Part shown: positions 34,018 through 41,419 of the stretch, piece by piece
How the letters are laid out: every line of letters starts with the position of its first letter
How positions within the stretch are numbered: the stretch's first letter is position 1
DNA from: CAYJAB01 sp964368305
GTDB taxonomy: Bacteria > Bacillota_I > Bacilli_A > Erysipelotrichales > Erysipelotrichaceae
Length of the DNA stretch: 50,923 nucleotides
Assembly: GCA_964368305.1 (NCBI GenBank)
Contig: CAYJAB010000009.1
Coordinates: 1 to 50,923 of the forward strand
Reading direction: 5' to 3'
Notes under the pieces: generated by a model
Told to the model about the DNA's origin: nothing
The model's database searches: none
Seen by the model: only the letters and a program-made list of their open reading frames with translations
Program-made: the position numbers and the translations under genes

Positions 34018-35033
34018 TAAATTCCTCTACCTATAACTTCAGCAATTTTCTTTCCTTTTTCAATAAGAGTACTGAAATTATCAAGTTTTAGTGATTGACT
34101 TCCATCACTCATAGCACACTCTGGATTTGTATGCACCTCAATTATAAGTCCATCACATCCTGCTGCAATTGCCGCAAGTGACATGCTTTCCACAAGTTTC
34201 CAATCCCCTGTTGCATGAGAAGGATCAATTACAATAGGTAAATGCGTTTTTTGTTTAACAATCGCAATCACACTTAAATCAAGTGTATTTCTTGTATATT
34301 TTTCAAACGTACGAATTCCTCTTTCGCATAAAATAACTTGTGAATTTCCACCTGCCATAATATACTCCGCAGCCATCAACCATTCTTCTATTGTATTCGC
34401 CATTCCTCTTTTTAATAAAATCGGTTTATTTATTTTTCCAACCGCTTTTAAGAGTTCAAAGTTTTGCATATTACGTGCACCAATTTGAATAATATCTACA
34501 TGCTTTACAAATTCATCAATTACAGACGCATCCATTAATTCACTTACAATTGGCATCCCTAATCTTTTACCTGCATCATGCATAATTTCAATTCCTTGAG
34601 TTTTCATACCTTGAAATGCGTAAGGAGACGTACGTGGTTTATATGCTCCACCTCGAAGCATCTTTCCGCCCGCCACTTTTACACCATCCGCAATTTCATT
34701 AAAGATTTCTGAATTTTCAACCGCACATGGACCTCCAATAATGACAATATCCTCTTGTCCACCTATCTTAACTCCTTGTACATCAATCACTGTGTCTTCT
34801 GGATGAAATAAACGATTTACTTTTTTATAAGGCGCCGCAATTCTTGTAACTCTTTCTACATGAATGTTTGCTTCTAAACGTTTTGGATCTATCATAGATG
34901 TATCTCCAATACATCCAAACACTGTATACTCATCCCCTTTGGAAATTGTTAAAGATAAACCATATCCCTCTAGTTCATTTTGAATCTTTTTAAGCTCTTC
35001 TTCACTCGTTTTTTTCTTTACTGTAATAATCAT
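34017..35033 (-). CDS. aroF: DAHP synthase (type I-beta with N-terminal regulatory domain)
   Basis: First enzyme of the shikimate pathway: condenses PEP and erythrose-4-phosphate. 338 residues. The first 65 or so form a ferredoxin-like regulatory domain (as in Thermotoga DAHP synthase, where it mediates Tyr/Phe inhibition). The barrel starts near 90: IIGGPCAVEN (PEP/metal Cys), GKMLRGGAYKPRTSPYAFQG, IQIGARNMQNFELL, PILLKRGMANTIEEW, ILCERGIRTFEKYTRNTLDLS and DPSHATGDW. It overlaps aroQ by four bases (ATGA). Feedback inhibition is inferred from the domain layout. Confidence 0.95.
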   Translation of the reverse strand: MIITVKKKTSEEELKKIQNELEGYGLSLTISKGDEYTVFGCIGDTSMIDPKRLEANIHVERVTRIAAPYKKVNRLFHPEDTVIDVQGVKIGGQEDIVIIGGPCAVENSEIFNEIADGVKVAGGKMLRGGAYKPRTSPYAFQGMKTQGIEIMHDAGKRLGMPIVSELMDASVIDEFVKHVDIIQIGARNMQNFELLKAVGKINKPILLKRGMANTIEEWLMAAEYIMAGGNSQVILCERGIRTFEKYTRNTLDLSVIAIVKQKTHLPIVIDPSHATGDWKLVESMSLAAIAAGCDGLIIEVHTNPECAMSDGSQSLKLDNFSTLIEKGKKIAEVIGRGI

Positions 35034-35473
35034 TTTGTGACCCCTTTATTTCTTGCGATAAATACATCCATCGCCATTGTATACCCTTTAATTCCATACC
35101 CACTTATTGTATCAATACAATAAGATCTAATATAACTTACTTGCCTAAACTCTTCTCTTTTTGAAACATCTGAAATATGAACTTCTACCGTATCAATGTC
35201 AACTGCCTTTAAAGCATCTAATATCGCAACACTTGTATGTGTAAATGCAGCAGGATTAATAATAATTCCATCCGCAACACCATACAACTTTTGAATGTAA
35301 TCTACAATAGCTCCTTCATGATTCGATTGAAACAGTTCTATTTCAATTTCTTTCTCATTTGCATATTCAATAATTGAATTACACAAATCAACATAATTTT
35401 CACTTCCATAAATTGATTGCTCACGTATACCCAACATATTAATGTTAGGACCATTTATTACGAATAGTTTCAT
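35030..35473 (-). CDS. aroQ: Type II 3-dehydroquinate dehydratase
   Basis: Dehydrates 3-dehydroquinate to 3-dehydroshikimate; dodecameric family of about 150 residues, here 147. Motifs: INGPNINMLGIREQSIYG (catalytic Arg and Tyr in the lid), QSNHEGAIVDYIQ, INPAAFTHTSVAILDAL (Asn, His), EVHISDVSKREEFR (catalytic His/Arg) and GYGIKGY. It overlaps the aroE/K fusion by 29 bases and aroF by four, so it is tightly coupled in the operon. Confidence 0.96.
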   Translation of the reverse strand: MKLFVINGPNINMLGIREQSIYGSENYVDLCNSIIEYANEKEIEIELFQSNHEGAIVDYIQKLYGVADGIIINPAAFTHTSVAILDALKAVDIDTVEVHISDVSKREEFRQVSYIRSYCIDTISGYGIKGYTMAMDVFIARNKGVTK

Positions 35474-36698
35474 CTAATACCTCCAGTATTTCATCTACAC
35501 AACTGCTTTTTGTATAATTGTTTTCAACAACAATGTCACATGCATTCTCATACAAACTTTTTCGTTGTTTATACAGTAAATTAAGCTGTGCTCTGTTTTT
35601 TGTAAGTGGTCTTGAATCATTTGGCTTTACTAAACCCAAATCTCTTTTAATATAAATTACAATTGAATTCATATTCAAATAATCCACATTTGAATCGTTT
35701 AAGACAACTCCACCACCAGTCGCAATAATTTGAGACTTTCCTTTTGAGACTTCCTTAACTACTTCACATTCCACATTTCTAAAATAAGATTCAGATGTAT
35801 CGTTAAATATTTCAGGTATGCTTTTACATTCTTTCTCTTCTATTAGAGAATCCGTATCCACCACCACTTTATCTAATTTATTTTTAAGTTGTTTCGCAAT
35901 GCTACTTTTTCCACTATATGGCATCCCAACTAAAACAACATTACACATCCTTTTTAATATAGATTCATATATTTCATCAATTTTATGATTTTCAATACAA
36001 ACCCCACTAAATAACTCACACGCATACTTCGCTTGCGCCACAAGCATATACAATCCACCCGCATACTTTATATTCATTTTCTTTGCCTGCATTAAAAGCT
36101 TTGTCGTAAGCGGATTATACACAACATCCACAACTCCTTTTAAGTTAGAAAATAAACTTAAATCCACCAAACAATCATCCACATTTGGATACATTCCAAT
36201 TGGTGTTGTATTAATAATAAAATCATAGTTTAAACAACCATCCAACTGATCATAAGATAAGATATCATCCTTCGCCTCTCTTGAGACAATTTGGATATGC
36301 TTTGCGTTTAAATATTCAAGTGCTGCTACAACTGTTTTAGATGTAGCTCCTGACCCTAACACCAAGACATTTGCATTTTCAACATGCATCTCATGTTTCT
36401 TTAACATCGCGATAAATCCAAGATAATCTGTATTATACCCAATAAATTTTCCGTCTTTTTGAACAACCGTATTAACAGAATTAATTTTCAATGCACTTTC
36501 ATCTACATGATCTAGCATTGGAATAATCATTTGTTTATAAGGAATCGTTACATTCATCCCTTTTAATGTCTTATTCAATAAAGATTTTACTTCTTCTTCA
36601 TTTACTTCTTTTAATTCATATGTATAATCCGCTAAATATTCATGTATTTCTTTAGAAAAACTATGCCCTAGTTTTTTTCCAATCAATCCATATTCCAT
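35445..36698 (-). CDS. Shikimate dehydrogenase-shikimate kinase fusion
   Basis: One 417-residue protein with two enzymes acting in series. Residues 1-245 are AroE-like: LGHSFSKEIH, NVTIPYK with catalytic Lys55, GYNTDYLGF with Asp91, NADPH loop GSGATSK (115-121), and GMYPN. Residues 252-417 are AroK-like: P-loop GMPYSGKS (258-265), DTDSLIE (Asp281, Asp283), the FRNVECEVV helix, ATGGG (326-330) and lid Arg363 in DSRPLT. The frame is continuous; there is no stop or restart between the domains. It would reduce 3-dehydroshikimate and phosphorylate the product. Symbol aroE/aroK left blank because two genes are merged. Confidence 0.93.
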   Translation of the reverse strand: MEYGLIGKKLGHSFSKEIHEYLADYTYELKEVNEEEVKSLLNKTLKGMNVTIPYKQMIIPMLDHVDESALKINSVNTVVQKDGKFIGYNTDYLGFIAMLKKHEMHVENANVLVLGSGATSKTVVAALEYLNAKHIQIVSREAKDDILSYDQLDGCLNYDFIINTTPIGMYPNVDDCLVDLSLFSNLKGVVDVVYNPLTTKLLMQAKKMNIKYAGGLYMLVAQAKYACELFSGVCIENHKIDEIYESILKRMCNVVLVGMPYSGKSSIAKQLKNKLDKVVVDTDSLIEEKECKSIPEIFNDTSESYFRNVECEVVKEVSKGKSQIIATGGGVVLNDSNVDYLNMNSIVIYIKRDLGLVKPNDSRPLTKNRAQLNLLYKQRKSLYENACDIVVENNYTKSSCVDEILEVLDETIRNKWS

Positions 36699-36699
36699 A

Positions 36700-37779
36700 C
36701 TATTTCATCCACATATAACCAAAGCGCGCCATATGACTATCCACTAAGGCAATCGCAGTACAACATGTTATAACAACATTTGCACGAACGATAATTGCAG
36801 GATCATGTCGACCCACAATTTCAAGTGTTGTATTTGATTTATTTTCCATATCAATCGTATCTTGCGCTTTATAAATACTTGGAGTTGGTTTTATTGCTGT
36901 TTTAATTACAATTGGCATGCCATTACTAATACCACCATTTATACCGCCATTGAAGTTTGTTTTTGTATACACTTTACTATCTTTGAAATAAAGTGCATCG
37001 TTTACTTCACTTCCTTTATGATTTTTATAATCAAACCCAAGTCCAAACTCAACCCCTTTTACACCACCTATACTAAAAAGCATACGTGCGATTTCACTTT
37101 CAAGTGAGTGGAAAAAAGGTTCCCCAATTCCTGCATCCAAACCACAAACCATTGTTTCAATGACACCACCAATTGAATCTTTCTCATTTTTAATTTCTTC
37201 AATTTTTTCCTTCATTAAAACTTTAACTTCATCATTTATTACCGCAAATGGTTCAAAACATTTTTTTGAATCCACATCAAATGATTCAGCATTAAACGCT
37301 TGATCTTCGATTTGATATAAATTAAGAATATGACTTGCGATTTCAATATTTTTTGACTTTAATATCGAAAGACAAATTGCACCTGCTGCAACAAGTGGTG
37401 CAGTAATTCTACCTGAAAAATGTCCACCTCCACGATAATCTTGATATCCTAAATACTTCATTTCACCTGTATAATCCGCATGTGCAGGTCTATATACTTT
37501 AGAATAATCAGAAGATCTTTGTTTAGTATTCTCAATTAATATTGTTAAAGGTGTCCCTGTAGTATACCCATTAAAATACCCACTAACTATCTTTATTTGA
37601 TCACTTTCTTGTCTTTGTGTTACAAGCGCACCTTTTGCACGTCTTAAATCCATAACGCTTTGTATAAACGCGATATCAAGTTTAATCCCAGGTGCAATAT
37701 TTGAAATTGTACATCCAATTACATCTTGATGCGATTCCCCAAACAATGTGATCTTTAAATGATTCCCAATCGTACTCAT
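36700..37779 (-). CDS. aroC: Chorismate synthase
   Basis: FMN-dependent trans elimination of phosphate from EPSP to chorismate. 359 residues, the normal length. Motifs: GNHLKITLFGESHQDVIGC (signature 1), RRAKGALVTQRQESDQIKIVSG, YRPAHADYTGEMKYLGYQDYRGGGHFSGR (signature 2), GGVIETMVCGLDAGIGEP, GVEFGLGFDYKNHKGSEVND, NGGINGGISNGMPIVI and GRHDPAIIVRA. One-base gaps on both sides place it firmly in the operon. Confidence 0.97.
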   Translation of the reverse strand: MSTIGNHLKITLFGESHQDVIGCTISNIAPGIKLDIAFIQSVMDLRRAKGALVTQRQESDQIKIVSGYFNGYTTGTPLTILIENTKQRSSDYSKVYRPAHADYTGEMKYLGYQDYRGGGHFSGRITAPLVAAGAICLSILKSKNIEIASHILNLYQIEDQAFNAESFDVDSKKCFEPFAVINDEVKVLMKEKIEEIKNEKDSIGGVIETMVCGLDAGIGEPFFHSLESEIARMLFSIGGVKGVEFGLGFDYKNHKGSEVNDALYFKDSKVYTKTNFNGGINGGISNGMPIVIKTAIKPTPSIYKAQDTIDMENKSNTTLEIVGRHDPAIIVRANVVITCCTAIALVDSHMARFGYMWMK

Positions 37780-37780
37780 A

Positions 37781-38785
37781 TTATTTCTCCAATAGTGTTT
37801 TTATTTCATCTAATTTATATACTTTTAGCTCAGGTCTTTGAAGTTGATTCACAACTACAAATCCTATTCCATCTTTTTCTGCTTTTTTATCTTTAACAAT
37901 AAACGCGCACACCGCATCTACATCAAATTCAACTTCTGTTTTTAAATTACATTTTTTTGCGATTGTGATTAAACGCTGTTTTAACTCTTCATTTTCCATC
38001 ATCATAATCATACCAAGCATGACTGCTTCTCCATGATTCAATTCATCTAAATGATAATAACTTTCTAGTCCATGACCAATTGTATGTCCATAGTTCAATA
38101 TTTTTCGTAGATTTTCTTCTTTTTCATCGATTTCAATTACCCTTCTTTTTCCTTTTAGTGATAAATAGAAAATACGTTCTAATTGTTTTTCAATTTCTTC
38201 TTTTTCAAAAATATCCAATAATTCAGGTTCCGCAATTACGCCCATTTTTACAGCTTCCGCAAGTCCGCTGTAGAAGTGACGTTTATCTAATGTATTTGTA
38301 ACATTTGGATCGATTAATACTAAAGAAGGATGATGAAATGTTCCTACCATATTTTTATATTCATCTAAATTCACCGCCACTTTTCCACCAATACAGCTAT
38401 CTACACACGCCAATGTGGATGTTGGAATTGAAACATAACGGATTCCTCTTTTATACGTACTTGCTACAAAGCCCGCTAAATCTCCTATAACACCACCACC
38501 TAAAGCGATAATGACGTCATTGCGATTAAAGTCAAGTTCAATAAGTTTCTTTTGTATTTGTTCATACACTGCAATCGATTTAGATTGCTCCCCTGGTGCA
38601 ACAACAATAGAATATCCATTTTCAATTTGTGCCATCAATGTGTCTAAATAATGTTTCGCTACATTCTCATCTGTAATCACACATGTTTTACCCGTTTGTG
38701 GGATATATTCTCCTACATTTTGTAAAACACCTCTTTCAATTTTAACCAAGTATCTTGATTGTATTAAATTCACTTTTAATTCCAT
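37781..38785 (-). CDS. aroB: 3-dehydroquinate synthase
   Basis: NAD+- and metal-dependent cyclisation of DAHP to 3-dehydroquinate. 334 residues from the ATG at 38785, which follows AAAGGAG; a longer frame runs back into the attenuator terminator and is rejected. Motifs: PGEQSKS, ALGGGVIGDLAGFVASTYKRGIRYVSIPTSTLACVDSCIGGK, FHHPSLVLIDP, SGLAEAVKMGVI, ILNYGHTIGHGLES (metal His) and LNHGEAVMLGM. First structural gene of the operon and therefore directly behind the Phe/Tyr leader-peptide attenuator. Confidence 0.96.
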   Translation of the reverse strand: MELKVNLIQSRYLVKIERGVLQNVGEYIPQTGKTCVITDENVAKHYLDTLMAQIENGYSIVVAPGEQSKSIAVYEQIQKKLIELDFNRNDVIIALGGGVIGDLAGFVASTYKRGIRYVSIPTSTLACVDSCIGGKVAVNLDEYKNMVGTFHHPSLVLIDPNVTNTLDKRHFYSGLAEAVKMGVIAEPELLDIFEKEEIEKQLERIFYLSLKGKRRVIEIDEKEENLRKILNYGHTIGHGLESYYHLDELNHGEAVMLGMIMMMENEELKQRLITIAKKCNLKTEVEFDVDAVCAFIVKDKKAEKDGIGFVVVNQLQRPELKVYKLDEIKTLLEK

Positions 38786-38807
38786 AATATTATTCTCCTT
38801 TTTCAAT

Positions 38808-38830
38808 AAAAAAAGCACCCTATTTGATGC
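38808..38830 (-). terminator. Attenuator terminator of the aro operon
   Basis: Minus strand GCATC (38830-38826), loop AAATAG, GGTGC (38819-38815) with one G-U pair, then seven T (38814-38808). It ends about ten bases before the aroB ribosome binding site and lies downstream of a Phe/Tyr-rich leader peptide, so it must act on the operon's own transcript. Confidence 0.8.
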
Positions 38831-38840
38831 CTATAATTTT

Positions 38841-38892
38841 GCCCCTGCCAACATAAAATAACAAACTAAATTTTTTGTTTGTCGGGGCTATC
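38841..38892 (-). promoter_or_regulatory. Competing RNA stems of the aro attenuator
   Basis: Minus strand: GCCCC (38888-38884) can pair with GGGGC (38845-38841), enclosing an inner stem ACAAAC (38882-38877) with GTTTGT (38866-38861). Alternatively GATAGCC (38892-38886) can pair, with one bulged A, with GGCATC (38831-38826), the 5' arm of the terminator. The stop codon of the leader peptide lies inside this switching strand, so ribosome position would decide which pairing forms. The pairings are read by eye; energies were not computed. Confidence 0.55.
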
Positions 38893-38929
38893 TAAAGTAA
38901 TAATAAAACTTCTTATTAATTGGTTTCAT
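38888..38929 (-). CDS. Aromatic leader peptide of the aro operon
   Basis: 13 codons, MKPINKKFYYYFR, then TAG (38890-38888). Codons 8-12 are TTT TAT TAT TAC TTT, five Phe/Tyr codons in a row. GAGGT (38940-38936) sits six bases before the ATG, an ideal ribosome binding site, and a promoter lies about 20 bases upstream. The ORF has no use as a protein. Its Phe/Tyr run just before an intrinsic terminator, in front of genes for Phe and Tyr synthesis, is the layout of classical ribosome-mediated attenuation. Shortage of Phe- or Tyr-tRNA would stall the ribosome and favour readthrough. The mechanism is inferred from layout. Confidence 0.82.
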   Translation of the reverse strand: MKPINKKFYYYFR

Positions 38930-38954
38930 AATTGTACCTCTTAAATATATACAT

Positions 38955-38986
38955 ATAATAAACTATTTGCTTTGTACTTGCAAGTA
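38955..38986 (-). promoter_or_regulatory. Promoter of the aro operon with palindromic -35 region
   Basis: Minus strand TTGCAA (38983-38978), 17-base spacer, TATTAT (38960-38955); predicted start near 38948. The -35 box sits inside the perfect 12-base palindrome TACTTGCAAGTA (38975-38986), a possible operator. Confidence 0.65.
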
Positions 38987-39154
38987 ATATACAAACTTTG
39001 ATACAACATATGACAATATATAAACTTAAACATAATAAACAAAATAAACGCGTTTCTTTTTTATTAACCTTATCATTTGTTTTACATCTCATCTAAAGAT
39101 TATAGAGAAACAAAACTATCTGTGTTAAAATATCGAAGGGATAGGTGATCTATT
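38987..39154 (+). promoter_or_regulatory. Intergenic leader of the divergent MFS-pheA pair
   Basis: About 170 bases between the aro promoter and the MFS start. A TAAAAT at 39126-39131 could be a -10 box but I find no good -35. The ribosome binding site of the MFS gene is AGGTGA near 39143-39148. No hairpin-plus-T-run attenuator like that of the aro operon is visible on this strand. Confidence 0.3.
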
Positions 39155-40330
39155 ATGCAATTTAAAAAAACATTTATATATTTTAATCTTTTATTTTTAT
39201 TCTCCTATTTAGCATTCTCACTTGGTTCAACACTTTTTGTACCATATCTTACAAATTTAGGATTTGATGCTTTACAAAGAGGAACACTGCTCTCTTCTAT
39301 TGCGGTAGCTGTTATACTCTTTCAACTTGTTGGCGGGTATGTTTGCGATAAATTTAAAACAATAAAAAAAGTTGTCATTATAAGCCTTCTTTTATTTGTT
39401 CTTGCTGTTTACTTATTTTATAATACAGCAACACTCTCATTTATATATTTCTTAATAATGATCGCAATGGTAGGTGGGTTTTTCAACCTACTTGTAGGAC
39501 TGTGTGATAGTTGGGTTTTACAATCAGGACCTAAATTTTACCAAAGCTATAGTTCTGTACGTGCAATTGGATCACTTGGATGGGCAATAGGTGCAACAAG
39601 TGGAGCCTATGTTACAACACAATTTGGATATCAAGGTTTATCTTTTTTCGTTATTATTTGTAGTATCCTTGCGATTGTATTATCTTTATTTATTAAAGAT
39701 GCTCAAAACAGCACACCTAAACAAGATATTACTTTATCGGATGTAAAAGTCCTATTAAAAAACAACCGTTATATTTTTGTAACTATTATTTTATTTATTA
39801 TTTTTTGTGTAAACAATGTAAGTATTTATGCAGTTGTCGATAAGATCTTAATTTTAGGTGGAGATGCAAGTGATGTCGGACTTAAATGGTTTATACACGC
39901 TTCTTTTGAAATTCCAATGTTTCTTTTAGGAACACGATTATTAAAAAAATTCAATGGATACGTACTTCTTGCAGCAGGCGCTTTCTTTTTCTTTATTCAA
40001 TTCACGCTTTTCTCTTTTGCAACCTCTATTGAAATGATGATGTGGATACAGGCACTACAATTTCTAACATATCCTTTAATCCATATCTCAAGCAAGGTTT
40101 TAATTTATGATCTTTCACCAGATCATTTAAAAGCAACTGGACAATTATTTTCAATGAGTATCTTCACTGGGGTAAGTGCATTGATCACACCTATTTTAAT
40201 TGGAGTAATCACAACTTATTCGAGCATTGATACTACACTGATGTGTGCAGCACTCGCTGCACTTGCTAGTATCGGACTTATTTATTTACTAGTAAACTAT
40301 AAAAAAGGAGAACAACATGGACAAGCTTAA
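39155..40330 (+). CDS. MFS transporter coupled to pheA
   Basis: 391 residues, about 12 hydrophobic helices, with the MFS loop pattern GGYVCDKFKTIKKVV after helix 2 (about 59-73). It resembles the MFS_1-like/LacY-nucleoside symporter subgroup. It overlaps pheA by 14 bases and shares its transcript, divergent from the aro operon. A role in moving aromatic amino acids or shikimate-pathway intermediates is a reasonable inference from this position only. The transport direction is unknown. Confidence 0.82.
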   Translation: MQFKKTFIYFNLLFLFSYLAFSLGSTLFVPYLTNLGFDALQRGTLLSSIAVAVILFQLVGGYVCDKFKTIKKVVIISLLLFVLAVYLFYNTATLSFIYFLIMIAMVGGFFNLLVGLCDSWVLQSGPKFYQSYSSVRAIGSLGWAIGATSGAYVTTQFGYQGLSFFVIICSILAIVLSLFIKDAQNSTPKQDITLSDVKVLLKNNRYIFVTIILFIIFCVNNVSIYAVVDKILILGGDASDVGLKWFIHASFEIPMFLLGTRLLKKFNGYVLLAAGAFFFFIQFTLFSFATSIEMMMWIQALQFLTYPLIHISSKVLIYDLSPDHLKATGQLFSMSIFTGVSALITPILIGVITTYSSIDTTLMCAALAALASIGLIYLLVNYKKGEQHGQA

Positions 40331-41384
40331 TCAAGCACGTATTAATATAAATCAAATTGATGAGAAGATGGCCTCACTCTTTATTCAAAGAATGCATGAG
40401 GTCAAGCAAGTCATCTTATATAAAATTGAAAATAACCTTCCAATCTTTAATGAACAAAGAGAACTTGAAGTAATTGAAAGAAACTTAATGTTTATTTCAG
40501 ATGAGAACTTAAAACCATATTACGCTATATTTATTCAAGATGTTATGAACTGTTCAAAGAAATATCAACAACAATTTTTAAGTGAAAATAAAATCGGATA
40601 TCAAGGTACAAAAGGCGCTTTTTCTTATAATGCTTTACTACAATATAATAAAGATGCAGAAGCAATCGCATATCCAGAATTTAAAGATGCTGTCGATGCG
40701 GTTTTAAAACACGAAGTATCTTCTGCTATTTTACCAATTGAAAATTCATACACAGGAGATGTAGGAGAAGTGTTAGACTTACTTTATCATAATGATATTT
40801 ATATTAGCGATGTATTAAATTTAGCAATTGACCAAAACTTATTGGCAATTTCAAACACAAAAATTCAAGACATTAAAAAAGTATATTCACACCCTCAAGC
40901 GCTGGCACAATGCAAAACTTTCTTTTTAGGACGAGATATAGAACTTATTCCTTTCGCAAACACTGCACTTGCTGCAAAATATGTACATGAAAAAAACGAT
41001 CCAACTATTGCGGCAATCGCATCTGCTACAACCGCTTCCTTATATGACTTAAATGTCTTAGTAGAGCATATCCAATCCGCAAGTGATAACACAACAAAAT
41101 TTATTGTACTAAAATCAGCACTTCCTACAAAAGGAAATAGAGTAAGCTGTGTATTCTCTGTAAAACATGAATCAGGGCAACTATCTAAAATCCTAAATCA
41201 TATTGGTGAAAAAGGATTCAATCTTGAAAGTATTAAATCAAGAGCTTTACATGATACAGCATGGAAATATTATTTCTATATGGAAATTGATGGAGATTTC
41301 CAACAAGATTCTATTAAACAATTAATCAACGATTTAAAACTGCTTACGGAACACTTTAAAGTAATTGGTGTTTATACCATCTAA
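40317..41384 (+). CDS. pheA: Bifunctional chorismate mutase-prephenate dehydratase (P-protein)
   Basis: 355 residues. An N-terminal AroQ-type chorismate mutase helix bundle (about 1-85; NQARININQIDEKMASLFIQRMHEVKQV) is followed by prephenate dehydratase (about 92-265; GYQGTKGAFSYNALLQY, AILPIENSYTGDVGEVLDLL, VYSHPQALAQC, NTALAAKYV, DNTTKFIVL). A C-terminal ACT domain (about 272-350; SGQLSKILNHIGEKGFNLESIKSR) follows, where Phe normally binds. It makes phenylpyruvate and would also supply prephenate to TyrA. Ribosome binding site AAAGGAG is inside the end of the MFS gene. A strong terminator follows. Confidence 0.95.
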   Translation: MDKLNQARININQIDEKMASLFIQRMHEVKQVILYKIENNLPIFNEQRELEVIERNLMFISDENLKPYYAIFIQDVMNCSKKYQQQFLSENKIGYQGTKGAFSYNALLQYNKDAEAIAYPEFKDAVDAVLKHEVSSAILPIENSYTGDVGEVLDLLYHNDIYISDVLNLAIDQNLLAISNTKIQDIKKVYSHPQALAQCKTFFLGRDIELIPFANTALAAKYVHEKNDPTIAAIASATTASLYDLNVLVEHIQSASDNTTKFIVLKSALPTKGNRVSCVFSVKHESGQLSKILNHIGEKGFNLESIKSRALHDTAWKYYFYMEIDGDFQQDSIKQLINDLKLLTEHFKVIGVYTI

Positions 41385-41419
41385 AAAAAAGAGTTGACTC
41401 TTCAAAGTCAGCTCTTTTT
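41385..41419. terminator. Bidirectional terminator between pheA and the MATE fusion
   Basis: A-run, GAGTTGACT (41391-41399), loop, AGTCAGCTC (41406-41414), T-run. A nine-pair stem serves both converging genes; the stop codon of the MATE fusion (41408-41410) lies in it. Confidence 0.9.

Noticed and set aside
38786..38818. Longer aroB start (eleven extra codons).
   Set aside because: The extension would begin inside the attenuator terminator and before the AAAGGAG ribosome binding site.
38830..38960. T-box riboswitch or known metabolite riboswitch upstream of aroB.
   Set aside because: No T-box GGTGG-type motif or specifier-loop arrangement, and the transcribed leader of about 140 bases is too short; the leader-peptide layout explains the region.
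39010..39096. A 28-codon plus-strand ORF starting MTIYKLKHNK upstream of the MFS-pheA pair, considered as a leader peptide.
   Set aside because: No ribosome binding site near its ATG, only one Tyr and few Phe codons without a run, and no terminator after it. The aro side has all of these.
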